A stretch of 64,000 bases of DNA from assembly GCA_023362775.1 (NCBI GenBank), contig JALMGJ010000006.1, positions 14,445,001 through 14,509,000 on the forward strand, given 5' to 3'. The notes under the pieces are model-generated. The model was not told where the DNA came from. It made no database searches and saw nothing but the letters and a program-made list of their open reading frames with translations. Source of the stretch: Charina bottae. Its lineage: Eukaryota > Chordata > Lepidosauria > Squamata > Charinaidae. Position numbers and translations under genes: made by a program. Positions 1 through 12,659 of this stretch are shown piece after piece (the first letter of the stretch is position 1; every line of letters starts with the position of its first letter).

Positions 1-326
1 CAGTGTCCAACAGGTTAAGTTGGACTAAACATTACAGGGAAGAAGTGGAAAATAGGACCTCTTTTCAAGGGAAGCTCCTTGTTCTTGGTCTAGTATTGTT
101 ATACCGTAAGTTCACAAATGGAAATTCAGCTAATTAAGAAATAGACATCTCTTTCTGCTCTGTAGATGTCAGTGGAATCAAGGCTGACTTCCTGCTTCCT
201 GTGATCTGCTATGCATAAAAAACTAGTACAGCACATTCTTGACATCTGAAGAGATATCGCTCCAGTCTCCAGCATCTGAAGGTAGACCTGGGGAATTTTA
301 GCTAAGGACCTGGAGAATTCTAGTCA
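1..326. other. unannotated DNA
   Basis: I see no gene, repeat or RNA signature here apart from AT-rich sequence leading into the MITE at 335. Confidence 0.4.
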
Positions 327-334
327 ATGTAGAG

Positions 335-468
335 CAGTGTTTCTCAGCCTTGGCAACTTTAAGATGTGTGGACTTCAACTCCCAGAATTCCCCAGCCAGC
401 ATGCTGCCTGGGGAATTCTGTGAGTTGAAGTCCACACATCTTAAAGTTGCCAAGGCTGAGAAACACTG
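335..468. mobile_element. palindromic hAT MITE
   Basis: The element is an almost perfect inverted repeat, starting CAGTGTTTCTCAGCCTTGG and ending with its reverse complement, with the arms meeting at a CCAGCATGCTGCCTGG centre. It is flanked by 8-bp duplications, ATGTAGAG (327-334) and ATATAGAG (469-476), with one mismatch. Eight-bp duplications and CAGTG...CACTG termini are typical of hAT elements. There is no coding capacity. Related copies lie at 3431, 5804 and 58843. Confidence 0.85.
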
Positions 469-476
469 ATATAGAG

Positions 477-2372
477 AGACTATTCAAATAGATTGACCAG
501 TGTTTTGGCTTGGTAGAAAGCACAGTCCAGAGCCATCACAGATTCCAAGAACATGATAGTAGTTGAGTACTATGGGTGAACCTTTTCAGAATGATAATCC
601 AAATCAGTGTTTGCTTCTTTTTTAACCATCTACTTATGTAAAAAAAAAAACAGTCATTAGTTGTCAGGAGAGGAAGCACATCTATTCCTGGGCATGGCTT
701 TGAGAGGTTTCATCCAATAACTTCCAAGTCTTTTAGGAAGTAGACAGATGGATGATATGCAGGTAAATAATGCCTAAAGGTTTGTAGCTTGTAGTTGATG
801 AGAGCTACATTTTAAATTTAGGTTTTTGTGGAAATGGAAAATGTTTGCAGCCTTTAACAGCCAAGGTGGAAAAAATTTACTTGTATTTCACAAATGACAG
901 CTTAAGTGAAATATAGGGTACTGAGTACATAATCCAATAGGGGAAAGAAAAAACGGGCTCTAGGTAAATGTGTGTGTATGAGAGTATTTAAATTGCCCAT
1001 CAGAGTAACTTTACCTGTAGGGCTGAGTTGCAGAATCAACATGGTCCCCATCTGGGGTGTTCTAGGATGAAATAGCATATTGACCCTGCATCCACACTCA
1101 ATGTAAAAAGCAATTGTTATTCTGCCACTGTAACACCTTGTTGCCAATGGCAATGTAATTAAAGCAGTGAAGACTCATTTTCCATTCTTATCTCTTAAGC
1201 TCGTCTGAATCAGAAATTGTCTGTGGTAAGGGAGAAAATATACCATCAGGTTGTATGTTTATTTATGAATTTGAAAAAGTCTGCATATGTGTGCGTGCAT
1301 GCATATCTGTGTGTATATTGTGTGTACAGTATAGATACTGTATGTACATCCATGAAATGTACGTGCTTACCCTATATTTTTATAGCACACTTGTATATAT
1401 GTTTGTGTTTTTCCCTATTCCTCATTCTTTCTTACACATCTAGAAGAGATCTCGGTACCGAGATATATGCACACCCAGCATGGATGCACACTCACAGTTT
1501 AAATTTTTTACTCATCCCCTTTTCTCCTCTATTAAAATTCCAAATGGCTAAGAGGATTTTCTCAATTTAGTCATACTTTTAATCTTCGCTGAAATGAGTG
1601 ATGACTTCTTATAATAAAAAGTTGACAGGCTTACATTGCGCACCGGTGGATTAGTTTCCCTTGGTGATGAGGTTTTCTTTTGTGTACCATGTGTCTGTTT
1701 GATGGAGGTTTAACAGAAAGCATTTTGGCAGAAATTGGATGCAGCAGGGATCATCTGTAGATGGCTGCTATTCGATATTAACTGCATATAGTAACTTTTC
1801 CCCCCTTCACATTCTTTTTTTTTTTCTTCCTTGCTTCACTCTTCCTTTACCAGGTGACAGAAGCAACCAAAATATAATGCTTATATGCATTCAGAAAACA
1901 GGGGGAGAGGAGTTAATTAAAAGATTAAGTATCCTTATACGTTCCGGGCAAACATCTTTAAATATATTTGTTTTGCTTTGGGGCACTGCTGAAGGAGGTT
2001 GTGGGCAAAGGTTTCACTCAAGAAAGGTATTAAATCTGCTGAGATTAGTGTCTGGTTTTGCAGGAGGAAAGAAGAATCTGAGTTTTCAAAAAATGTGTTT
2101 TAAGTCATGTATTTTCTCGGGAGCTTCTTAAACAATGGCAAAATAGAAATCTCTAGCAATGTTTTAAATGTTCTACTAGCCAAGATTCATACGGCAGAAA
2201 TAATGTTCTTGTTTAAATTTGCCTGTGATGTTTCAATGAGCAAAGATGGTCAAACGGAATCTCAGCAGTTGACTGGGAGCCAGTATGGCAGGTTCACTCT
2301 GCTGAGAAACAGCATCACTTCACAGATTTTCAGAATCACATTGTGACTTCCATATCTGAATGAACTACCACA
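477..2372. other. unannotated AT-rich DNA
   Basis: Non-repetitive-looking sequence with TG/CA-rich low complexity near 1280-1400 and a poly-T tract near 1808. The open frames here are short, overlap in several frames and show no recognisable domain. I see no gene. Confidence 0.4.

Positions 2373-2373
<1 letters not shown>

Positions 2374-2418
<45 letters not shown>
2374..2418. repeat. (ATT)n microsatellite
   Basis: About 15 uninterrupted ATT units. Confidence 0.95.
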
Positions 2419-2419
<1 letters not shown>

Positions 2420-3357
2420 ATTTCCCCTCCTCTTTGCAGACTCACCATGGCTACATTTACCCAACTTCACAGTTCTCCTACAAAAAGAATATAGGAAGCT
2501 GCTTATAGTGGCTGTATTCATATAATATGCTAAACCCTAAATCTGGATTAACAGCACCCAACCATTGTGTTCTCATAACATCCAATTCCCAAACAAATGA
2601 ATCACATCATGGCTTCATGTGATGCTCTGGTTCATACAACATGCTAAGACAATGGCTGGATTCCTACAACAAGCTAAAAAACAGCCTTCCCACCCCCATT
2701 TTACTTAAATCTAGTGGCTTGTACACACTCACTAGATTATTTATCTAGGCTAGTTTTATTGATACTGGCTGGCAGCAGCTGTCCAGAATTTCAGGTAATT
2801 TGCCAAGCCCAGCTTGGAGATGCCCTGGATTGAAAGTGGGAGTTTCTGTCTGCAAAACATGTTTTAAGATTGTCCATCAAATAATAGCAGAATAAAATAA
2901 CCTGAGTTCAAGGTACTTCACTTAGAGCCAATACAAATGAAGGCACATGGAAGATCTGCATTCTGTGTGACTTCCCAACCCTGTCATGTGGATCAAACCT
3001 TCCTTATTAAAAACAGTCTTTGGGACAAGGGTAAGAAGTTCAGGATAGCAGGAGTGACTCCAGCCTGGAATATGGAAGGAAAATGTTGCTTCAGAAATGG
3101 CTAGGCTTCAACTGAGCAGCCTTACCATCAAACGTTGCTTTCTAGCTTGTCTTTAGAACCATATTCGGAACTGTCTATCTTCCTCATGAGTAGAATTCAT
3201 GGATTTCCATTCAGCCATGTTACTGCATTTGTTGCTGAGGTCTTAGATCTTAGTGGATCCGGAACAGGAGAATTCTGATTATTCTTGTGCTGTGAAATAT
3301 TACGTCAGGCATCAGTTATAAACATCCCTTGGTTTCATATACAAATTAAGGCTAGAG
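2419..3357. other. unannotated DNA
   Basis: No recognisable gene or repeat. Confidence 0.35.
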
Positions 3358-3430
3358 AAGCCATTTATTGGTGTAGGCTTTCACAGCTGGTATCTGTTGG
3401 GCTTCAGGGTTTAGTGACTGTGGTCTAGGC

Positions 3431-3536
3431 CAGTGTTCCTCAACCTTAGCAACTTGAAGATGTGTGGACTTCAACTCCCAGAATTCTGGGAGTTGAAGTC
3501 CACACATCTTCAATTTGCTAAGGTTGAGGAACACTG
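3431..3536. mobile_element. palindromic hAT MITE nested in PLE
   Basis: Same family as 335-468 but shorter: CAGTGTTCCTCAACC and its inverse, meeting at AGAATTCT. The 8-bp duplication is GTCTAGGC (3423-3430) and GTCTAGAC (3537-3544). The central CTAG agrees with the target preference of many hAT transposases. Confidence 0.85.
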
Positions 3537-3546
3537 GTCTAGACAA

Positions 3547-3600
3547 CAGATTTCCTGATGTTTCACCAGCAACTATGGCTGGCATCTTCAGTGACAGGTG
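3547..3600 (-). ncRNA. hammerhead-ribozyme-like motif (PLE)
   Basis: On the minus strand, CTGAAGA is followed by a stem II hairpin GCCAGC-CATAGTT-GCTGGT and then GAAACATC (core 3557-3591). This is the order CUGANGA, stem II, GAAA, short stem III, cleavable C of a type I hammerhead. Stem I pairing is weak in this copy, so it may be inactive. Confidence 0.55.
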
Positions 3601-4011
3601 GTCTGCATTGTGAAAGCCATTTACTCTTTATCCTGACAGGTGTTGTCCTATTGGAAAGGTATACAGAAAAGAAAGAAATTCTGCCACACCTCTACCAAGG
3701 GAATAGGACTATCTTTGCTAATTACACAAAGGATAGCATTGAGTAATTCAGTGGTATATATGCATACACATGCCAACCTGTTCTTGGACACCCTTCATAC
3801 AGAGATCAAGTGTGAGTACTTGCATAAATCCTTCATTCATAACAGCTGCACATGAGCTTGTGCAGCTGTGCAAAAGTTACATGCCTCCACTAATTTTTTT
3901 TTCTATTTCTTCATTAATGTTTTATTCTATCCAACAATTAAAGACTCCAGGGCAGATGACAAGCTAAAAGAATAAAAAGACAAAAAAAAAATGAGCACAG
4001 GTTAAAAAAAG

Positions 4012-4245
4012 TAAGGTCAAAGGTAAAGTTGAGTTCAAGTCCTAGTGGTTGCATCCATGCAGTTTTATTAGCAGTGTTATGCAAGTAATTTGCTATTGCT
4101 TTCCTCAAGATTTTTTTTTAATTTCCCAGTATATCCAACACCTATGGAATTACCAGTGGGTTCCCCCTTCCAGGTTCTAACCAGAGCTGATCCTGCTTAG
4201 CTTTGGAAATCAGCCAACATTGGCTAGATGCTGCCCTCTGCTGAG
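4012..4245 (-). mobile_element. 5S rRNA-derived SINE
   Basis: Bases near 4145-4230 read, on the minus strand, like the internal-promoter half of 5S rRNA: GCTAAGCAGGATCAGCTCTG, then a match to the 'TGGTTAGTACTTGGATGGGAG' region. The 4010-4110 part resembles a decayed GGTAAAG-type tail, as in Sauria-group SINEs. This is a SINE remnant, not a functional 5S gene. Confidence 0.55.
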
Positions 4246-5803
4246 GCTTAAAAAACACCAATACAAAAAACAGAAAAGTCACTATTCTAGCATAATATGA
4301 GCTGTTCAAAATGATTAAACTGTTAAAATATAAAAGGGGTACAAGGAATATCTTGCTTGATACCAAAAAGATATGTCTTGCCTGAAATCAAAAAGACATG
4401 AACATATATGTGCAAGACTTCTTGGAGAGGCCATTCATAAGCAGAGCACCACAGCTGATAAGATCCTTTGCCTCATAAATAACACATTTAGGTTCTTTTG
4501 GCAGCTGCAGATGGTAGAGGTCCTTCAAAGACGGTCAGTATACAGGCAGGTACATAGGGGAATCATCCATAAATATGAGGGCTCTACATACGTCTGAACA
4601 ATCAGTTGTTCAAGTTCCAGTGCATCTGCTTTCCTTGTAAATGTAACTTTAAAGTGCATGCAGCTTATTCTGTGTTTAGTTTCAGACTATACATAGATGT
4701 TCAGAGTGAGTTCATATGCTAGACAAAACCTGATTGCTACTTTCAAAGGTATACATTTCAGGTTCCTGATAAACCCTGATAACTTTTGAAGACTCAAGGG
4801 AGTCTCAAGATTGATTTCCTCTAAACATAAAATTATCCCTTCTTCAGCCTATTTATTGTAAAGTGAAAATTGCTGTATGACCAGTATGCTGTCATCAACC
4901 AGGAACAATATATTTGGTTATTGTGCTGATTATTATATCATCCAGCCATTAATTAGCAGTGGACTTGGTTGTGTTTGGGCAGAGTCATGAGTTTCCAACT
5001 ACAATTCTAATTTTGTTTCGGAAATAATAAAGACTCATCCGGCCTTATGCATGCATATTAATTTGAGTTTTCTATTTTTGTTGGCATAATCTTTGGATAA
5101 GTATCCCTTTTGTTCAGGAAAAGATTGCAAGAACAAGAAGGTTGAATGAGAATCTAAGCTGAGGAATTTATGTATTTGTTTTACTGATAAAAGATAGAAG
5201 AGTTGCGCTGTGCAAAAGTTGGGATTTCTGATGAACACAACAGCTCCAGCCAGAAGGGTAGCCTTGACCAAGAGGCTTAACTGACCAGTTCGAAAATGAA
5301 CTGACAGATGAAATCTTATGGGCTATTTATCAAGTCATCCTAGGCACAATAATTGCATGAATCCAGATCTTCATCAAATAGAGCGCATTCTCTTCAGAGG
5401 AATTAGAAAAAATAAGCAATGCCATTTTTATTTTACCACAAAGGATTCTACAGAATAGTTGTGGTAAAACAAATCTTAAATTTGTCCTTGGGCCCTGTTC
5501 AATTATCCCTTTATTATATTATTTTTAGAGGGACAAGCAGAATCATGCCTACTTATATGAGTTGGTTTTGTCCCTACAACCCATCTTCAGTGTGCCTGAA
5601 AGAGCATATATCATGCAAACATGCATATGGCATGTCTGTGCAATCAAAGGATCTGAAATAGACAGATCATCTTAGAAGGTGTTAAATTACAGCAGTCTAC
5701 TACACATTTTTAGCACTTATAATAAATAATGCTCTCAGGTGGATGTTGGTGCTCCTGCCTTTTCCTGTCATAATAATAGTGCTTTAGCGGGGCTGACATG
5801 AGG
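4246..5803. other. unannotated DNA
   Basis: No gene or repeat recognised. The open frames are short and unrelated to known domains. Confidence 0.35.
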
Positions 5804-5872
5804 CATGCTGACTGGGAAATTCTGGGAGTTGAAGTCCACACATCTTAAAGTTGCTGAGATTGGGAAACACTG
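5804..5872. mobile_element. half-copy of palindromic hAT MITE
   Basis: Matches the right arm of the 335-468 element (GGGAGTTGAAGTCCACACAT ... AAACACTG). The left arm is missing. Confidence 0.75.
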
Positions 5873-5978
5873 GCCCAAAGTGATACTACTGCAAAAAGGC
5901 AATGACACTTTTTGTGTTCTTGGCATCTGTTCACTGGCTCCTCCTCATGCTCCCATAAGCATACCTTTGTCTAGATCA

Positions 5979-6360
5979 ACATAGAATCATAAAATGTAAG
6001 GTATGGAAAGGACCTTGAATATCATCTAGTGCAACACCATGCCCATTTCAGGAATCCACTACTACAGCATCCCTGGCAGATGGCCATCCAATCTCTGTTT
6101 AAGTATGAGTTCCCAAGGCAGTCTGTTCCATTGTTGAACAATTCTTATTGTTAGTTTTGCCTGATGTCCAAACAAAATCTTCCTTGTAAATTAAACCCCA
6201 TTGTTTGTTTTCTTGTCTTTTGGAATAACTTTGAACAATTCTGAGCCATCTTCTACATGACAGCCTTTTGGATACCTGAAGACAACTATAATAGTTACTC
6301 CCTGTCTTCCCTTCTCCAGGCTAATCATACCCAACATCTCCAATCATTCTTTAAAAAATT
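5979..6360 (-). mobile_element. CR1 LINE 3' end
   Basis: Reversed CR1 3' region: ATAGAATCATAAAATGTAAG, then GGACCTTGAATATCATCTAG and CAGATGGCCATCCAATCTCT blocks typical of amniote CR1, continuing into CTTCTACATGACAGCC and TTCTCCAGGCTAA. It is diverged and non-coding. Confidence 0.8.
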
Positions 6361-9300
6361 CCCCTCCAAGTTTCCTTCCTTTTTTCACACTGTTCTCCTA
6401 TTATTTTGTTTTGTGATAATGCAGTGCAAGTGTTGAGAGAGCTGAGGCTGTAGGATCAAAGGTTTGCAGTGATAATCCTATCACCTAGAATCTTGATCAG
6501 ATTCCATCCAGCATCCAAGTTTTCTGGCTATCTAGAAAAGACCTGGGAAATTGATGTGGCCTCTCTCTAAGCATGTGTGTCATGTCTAATTCTTCAAGAA
6601 TTCAATTGAGAAATATCCCAGAAGAAAGGAATGGCAAAATCCTTTTGTACAATGTTCAAAACAGCAACTTGGATATGTCCATGTAGTAGCCCCGGATTAA
6701 CCATTAACCAAAACAAACATGTGCTTAGGACACCAAGGGAAGGGGAGCACTACGGAGTTTCTTCCCCTAGCTATCATGTCCTTAACTCTTTCACTGCCAC
6801 ACTCAACTTTAGTTTTCAGCACTTAAAGAGTCTGAATGTCTTGTCAGTTAAGCAATGGAAGGGCCAATGGGCACCATTGTTGGGCTGTACTTACAGTAGG
6901 ACATCAGTTGCCTTAATCCGGCCCTGCCACATAGTCACCAAGAGTGGAGATTTTACCCTTAGTTAATCTAGTGCCTTACCGGTGTTTTGGACTACAATTC
7001 TCATAAGTTTCAACAAAGAGAGCCAATAGATGTGTTTTAGGAACATTTCGAAAGCACCGGATGACTTACCTGTGCTTTGGGCTTTCTTGTGAGATAACGG
7101 ATATAGGAGATAATTGTGGAGATGAGCCAAAACCTCTCTGAGGGTGAGTATTCACATATCTGTGAGCAATAATACGTTTTCTAGATCTGTATCTAATAAG
7201 AACATCATAATACAGTAATAAGTTCATAATAAAGATCAGAAGAACGCAGCCTAATCTTGCCTTCCTTGTCTAGTTTCAGGAACTCACAATCCTTAATTTA
7301 AACACTCGAGAGATCTTTGGAGCTTCTTAATGAAAACATTTCTTTGTCTCTTTCTGAGCTTCTTGAAAGACCTTTTAAAGCTAGGCTTTAAAACAACCCG
7401 TGTTCTTGATGGATGACTAGCCCATTAACTTCTTTTATCTGTTTTTATCTATTTTATTTGCTTGTGTTTGCGTGTCTAAAGTACCTTTCATTCAAAGATG
7501 GCTACTGCAACCAACATCAACAGTAAATAGCTCTGAATCATTGATTGGTGGAATCTTCCAGTGCTTTTATTGACTGATTAGAGATGCTGTGAAAGTTTGA
7601 AAGATTCAATGTTTTAAAACTCGGTCTGTCTGTGGTACACTAGGGTGTACAATGCTTTGGATTCAATTCTCAAAGGGTGTTTCAGTGCAAACAGGCCACA
7701 GATGTAACACCTTTTTAGAACTGAATCTGAACTGTGACATAGCCCTAATATCTTACTGCCAGGAGACATGTGCCATTGTCCCTTGATTCACACATAAATC
7801 ATTTCAGACCTGTTAGGTCTGCAAAACTTTTTTTAAAAAAATATTAATTAGCAAAGCAATTCAGTGTCTGAATTGCTCAGAAATAAGCTCCATCAAGTCT
7901 GGTAGGTTTGGTAACCCAGATTTGGATCATAGAAGTTCATAGAACCCATAGAACTGCAACCCAGGTTTGGATCAATGATGTGTGATCTCAGGATGTGAGA
8001 GTCTCTTCACAGCATTAAAGCAACTTTTTCAGAATTTCTAACAGGTGTCTTCTATTTGGGGGATTTACTTGAGGCTCACGGCTGGTCTGAAGGCAGATCA
8101 GCCTGTAAAAGGGACTAATATCTTGTTAATGTCATGAATGAGCCACAGACAAGGCAGCTTTCCAGTTATACTGCACATAGTGTTATTTGAATTTTAGGCT
8201 ATTATACTCTGAGGATTCCTAGGTAGTTTTCATGACATTTCTCTCAGAAATGCTCAATACTCACTTCGGCAAATATTACCTTTCTATTGACTCGACCTGC
8301 TTCTCTCAGGAAGTCCACACACAAGATCTCACAGTAAATACAGCCTTTACCTAAGCAAAGTTGGAAGAGATGCAATGACCAAGCTTTTGTTCCCTCAACT
8401 GAAGATTAAAAGTTGAAATAATAAAACTCAACAAATTACTCCAGAGCTCATAGAAATTGGGTCTCTTTACCTTTTTCAATTGGTTGCCGCCAAAGTATTT
8501 TTAATGCAAATCTTCAAAGCAATTTGTGGGTTCTTCTCTGCATAAGCTAGTAGAACATTTTCAAGAAGAACCAATGAAGCTAGCAAAATTGCTTCGGAAT
8601 AGGGTGGGATCAGATGAAATTTGGGCAATATCTGGCCCATAGGTATCGCACACTCTACTATTCTATCCAATTCTCAATCTTTGAAAAAAAAATCATCCAA
8701 AAAGCCATAATAATATATTGAATGGATATTTTTTCCCTAGACATTAGGGTGATTTTTCCCAATAAACACTGTGCTTTCTAAGAAACTGCCATTTATCTAA
8801 AGTTTTTTTTTCTAAGCTACTGTATTTTCCCCAGGATATGACTTTTCTATGCCATCTCCATTACACACACTACTTATTTATCTCTCTCTAGATAATTCCT
8901 GGATTTTTTCCAAGTGAATTTGAAGGCGAATACTCATTAAAAAATATTTGTGTGTGGATGTGGGTGCTTCATTAAATAATAATTGCTTGGTTAAGAGGTC
9001 TTGCTAGTCTGAGTGATTTTGGTAGAATCCCAGCTTGATTGCACTGAGCATTTGGTATTCTGACAGATCCTGCCCTGGAACTCAAGGATTCCACAAATAA
9101 ATTGGCTGAGGACAAGAGAGTTGAACTGAAACATGGAATCTCTCCCATGAATTTTGCCCATATAGTTACATCTGTGGAAAACAATCTAAAAGCCATGGAA
9201 TTTAGCACAGTGGTTTTGCAGTTTCATTACATAAATACATGTGTCCCTGCAAGCATAATTCCCATGAGAGGAATAAATAATAGATGCTCTTCATAAGACA

Positions 9301-10214
9301 TCAAGCAGGGAAGAATGAAGGGGTTTGAGCCACCTTGCACAATTCAGTCTGTCCTGTGCTCAAAAGTCGCTTGATAAAAGTCACTGAAAGTGATGCTTGT
9401 ACAGTGTTATTGGTTTCAGCTTCCAGTGCCACTTTGGCAAAAAGAACCTGAGAGTTTATTAGATGGAAAAGGCTGTGAGATGAAAACTGGGAAGCAGTGT
9501 GCCTTGTTTAGTTCCTTTCATTTCCCACTGGGCCTTATTTTATAAGAAATGGTGGATACTCTGTTAATAGACAATTCTGTTTGGGGTGCCTCTCCATCCA
9601 AACTTCTAAACAATATATATCTACAACAAAAGAGGAAATGGGATACAGCACAATTTTTATGTAGCACCAAAGTCCTCTGCACCCATCCCTTGGTTCTGTT
9701 TTCTGGGGATCAAGTCTTCTTTGAAAATGATTAGCCATATAGGAGAACTTCCACAAAATTTAGACAGACCAGTCCTTTCTGTGGGTCTCTCATGGAGAAG
9801 ATGTCTTCTGAAGCTGCCTTGTACTCAGGATATCTGTGTCTGTGTGTCAGTTTTGCCTGCTCTCCAAGTAATGATTTATTGGAGGATAGAAGGTCAGTAG
9901 TATAGTGAACTTTGACTGGTTCACTGTTCTTTAAGAAATTATTCAAATGTGCTTGCTAAATCTGATGGGGGGAGGAGGAGGAGAAACAACTAACTGCTTC
10001 AACAATCAAGACAGAGAATCTTGACTACTTGAATTTGAATCCTGTGCCTCTTATTATCTGGCTCTTCATGTTTCCCAACCATGACAAAGAGGTACCTCAT
10101 GACCTTATCAGCTCTATTTAATTTTTACTATATAGCTGTAAACATTTGTTTTCCATTGTTTATTATAAGCAGTCGCAAACTTCACAAGGTAGGTATATAC
10201 TGAAATGTTAAGCC
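6361..10214. other. unannotated DNA
   Basis: Almost 4 kb without a repeat or gene that I can name. Open frames (for example 6631-6966, 8972-9208, 9535-9756) lack domains and overlap on both strands. Unique intergenic or intronic DNA is the simplest reading. Confidence 0.35.
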
Positions 10215-10411
10215 TAGGGTAAAGGATGTGGTTACCAAGAAGTTTAAATGGCAGGAGATTCAGGGGCAAAGAAAATGAAGGACTTCTCATACAATGTGTT
10301 ATCAAATTGTGGAATACGCTACCTTCTGTTGTAATTATGGCTATAATCCTGGATTGTTTAAAAATGAGGTTAGACAAATTAATACAGAATAAGGCTATCA
10401 ATGGGTATTAA
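10215..10411 (+). mobile_element. CR1-like LINE ORF2 C-terminal remnant
   Basis: The plus-strand frame around 10280-10411 encodes a VIKLWNTLPSVVI ... LKMRLDKLI ... AINGY pattern. This matches the end of CR1-clade ORF2 proteins (VVxxWNxLPxxVV ... FKxRLDK). It is short, isolated and decayed. A different CR1/L2-group LINE is possible. Confidence 0.5.
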
Positions 10412-11214
10412 TTACATTAGTTATATAACTTACTTCCAGCATTCCTTGAATATGATTCAGCATTACTTTTCTCATGGTCTTAGAATTTAGAAGGCAGAAA
10501 CATTATTTCTTTCATTTTAAGATGTTAGAGGTATATCTTCTAATGGGCATATTTTCAGGGAGCATCTTTCCTTGGAGAGAACAAAGGAGAATGCCTCTCC
10601 TAACATGGTGGTCAGCATCTACAGGGTTTTTGGGTTTTTTACTTCTAAGAGTATCATCTGATTTATCAGAAACACTTTAGAGAATGAAAACAGGTTTTAA
10701 TTGCTTAATCAAATGGATTAATTGAGTAAAGCGTGCAGCCCTAATGATGATGGATTGATATATCTTGTTCCATTGCTGTGCCAAAAAAGTGGCACTCATG
10801 GATTTGTTCATCTAAATTCCATCACTGAAGCAGACAACAGAGAAGATAAAAGAGCGAGGGAAGATTACCTAACTGGAGAAAGAATTGGGAAGAAACAATA
10901 AAATCAAAGGTAACGAGGAATGGATGCACTTATTTCAGTTTCTCCCAAATGGCTGCTCTTCAGCTCCACCATTCCTGAAATTCCTAGTAGACATAGCCTC
11001 TGGCTCAAACTTTGGGTTGTAATCCCAATGTATCTGGAGGATACAGCCATGGGCATCCAGCACAAGGCATGAACAAATAAGACAAACTATGTCATTTGCA
11101 TCAAACATAGTTTGACTGCTGCAGATAAGACCATTTACGTTATTTGCATGACAACATTGTAACAAGGATGACTTCCGTTGCCCCCTTTCTGCCTTTCTGG
11201 ACACTCATAGGTAT
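10412..11214. other. unannotated DNA
   Basis: Nothing recognised. Confidence 0.35.
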
Positions 11215-11223
11215 AAAATTAGG

Positions 11224-11506
11224 GAAGGCCAATCATTGGAAGGACAGATGCTGAAGCTGAAGCTCAAATACTTTGGCCACCTAATGCGAAGAGAGGACTC
11301 ACTGGAAAAGACCCTGATGCTGGGAAAGACTGAGGGCAAAAGGAGAAGGGGATGGCAGAGGATGAGATGGTTAGATAGCATCACCGATGTAATGAACATG
11401 GATTTGAGTAAACTCCGAGAGACAGTGGAGGACAGGAAGGCCTGGCGTACTATGGTCCATGAGGTCACGAAGAGTCGGACACGACTAAACGACTGAACAA
11501 CAACAA
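11224..11506 (+). pseudogene. 5'-truncated RTE-BovB LINE, 3' end
   Basis: The plus frame 11236-11496 encodes the last 86 residues of BovB ORF2 (MEGQMLKLKLKYFGHLMRRE ... VTKSRTRLND). It is nearly identical to the end of the longer copy at 49247-51064, with small differences such as RRGW for RRGR and NMDLS for NMNLS. The copy ends GACTGAACAACAACAA. A 9-bp duplication AAAATTAGG flanks it (11215-11223, 11507-11515), so it was inserted already truncated. The near identity suggests both are recent. Confidence 0.9.
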
Positions 11507-11515
11507 AAAATTAGG

Positions 11516-12494
11516 ATCAGGATGGAGTGGTTCAACTGGAACTCAGGAAAAACTGGGTGTTGGAGACAGATTTTTTTTTTCATTCAGAAAGCAGTTAATG
11601 TCCACAAACATTTTAATTTTTGCTCATCTTTTTCCCTTTTTTCTTCAGAGGAAGAAAAAAAATAACCATGAAGTTCCTTTACTTTCTCCTATTCCTTGCA
11701 AATTTCTGTAAATGTTGTATCACACTACACTCGTGATATTTCTGTAAACTTAGTCCTTTGTTACAGAATTGTGAATCTGACCCACTTTATAAAGTAGAAT
11801 TTATAGTTCCCTCTTCTGTTACTTGTTCTATAAATACACCCCACTTCTTTCACATCATAGCACTTGCCATTAAAAAAAAAACCTTTGTTGCTCCCCAAAG
11901 GTTTAAAGACACAATTATAAATATCATGGATGTGTGATGATGATGATAGCCAAAGGTCAAGCAGACATTTGATGCCATTTTGCCATCTCTCTCCCATTCC
12001 AAGATGTAATCAAATTTAGTCCCATGCAATAAGAAAAATCCAGGAGGATCATCCAGGAGAGCAAGAGGGGGATGGGGATGGGAATGGAAAGGGAGAACAT
12101 ACCTCAAGGGAAGGGTCCCCAACATTTTTGGGCAAGAGAACACATTTGGAATTTTAAGAGCCTTTCAGAGAATTGAGGTTTCTATCAAAAAATGGCTTCC
12201 CCCGCCCAGGCAAATGGACACTGTTCCAAAGAATTCAACTCTTTTTATTTTTATTTTTATTTCTTATTTTGTAAGAAAGTCTATGGGGCCCACATGGGAC
12301 TTAGAGGCACTTTTGGAAATTAGGAGATATCAGAAGCTGACCCCTTATTTCGCAGCACACTGTCTTCTCATATTTTTTTTAAAATCAGACTCTTTTTAAA
12401 ATATTTAAAAAAGTATTTTATTGGGCAACAAGGAAGGTTTTTATTCTTATATTGGTGCTCTCACAAGCAACACTGGGGACCCCAGCCTCAAGTT
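11516..12494. other. unannotated DNA
   Basis: AT-rich with poly-T and (TTTTA)-like tracts. No gene recognised. Confidence 0.35.
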
Positions 12495-12575
12495 TTTATT
12501 TATTTACTTACTTATTTCAAAGATTTATATGGCTGCCCATCTTGTGAGACACAAGTCTGGGTGGCTAACAGCAAT
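12495..12575 (-). mobile_element. L2 LINE 3' tail
   Basis: On the minus strand this shows the L2 tail hairpin (CCACCCAGACTTG ... GATGGGCAGCCATATAAA) followed by an (AAATA)-like tail. Only the extreme 3' end is present. Confidence 0.6.
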
Positions 12576-12659
12576 AATAAAAAACACCACAATAAAACAA
12601 TCCAGCAAACAAACAAGCTTAACCTGGTTCCCATTCCAAGAACATCCATCCAACTATAC

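Larger units (their letters stand above)
3368..3613 (-). mobile_element. Penelope-like element terminal repeat, with nested hAT MITE
   Basis: Read on the minus strand, this is a PLE terminal repeat with a hammerhead-like core at its start, ending near GCTGTGAAAGCCTACACCAA. A related end is seen at 61147, and the copy at 23949 has the same GTGAAAGCCT block. A 10-bp duplication AAGCCATTTA flanks it (3358-3367 and 3614-3623). A palindromic hAT MITE (3431-3536) sits inside, so the PLE is the older insertion. No coding part remains. Confidence 0.7.

Noticed and set aside
4130..4240. Functional 5S rRNA gene
   Set aside because: Only the internal-promoter half matches and it is diverged, with a SINE-type tail.
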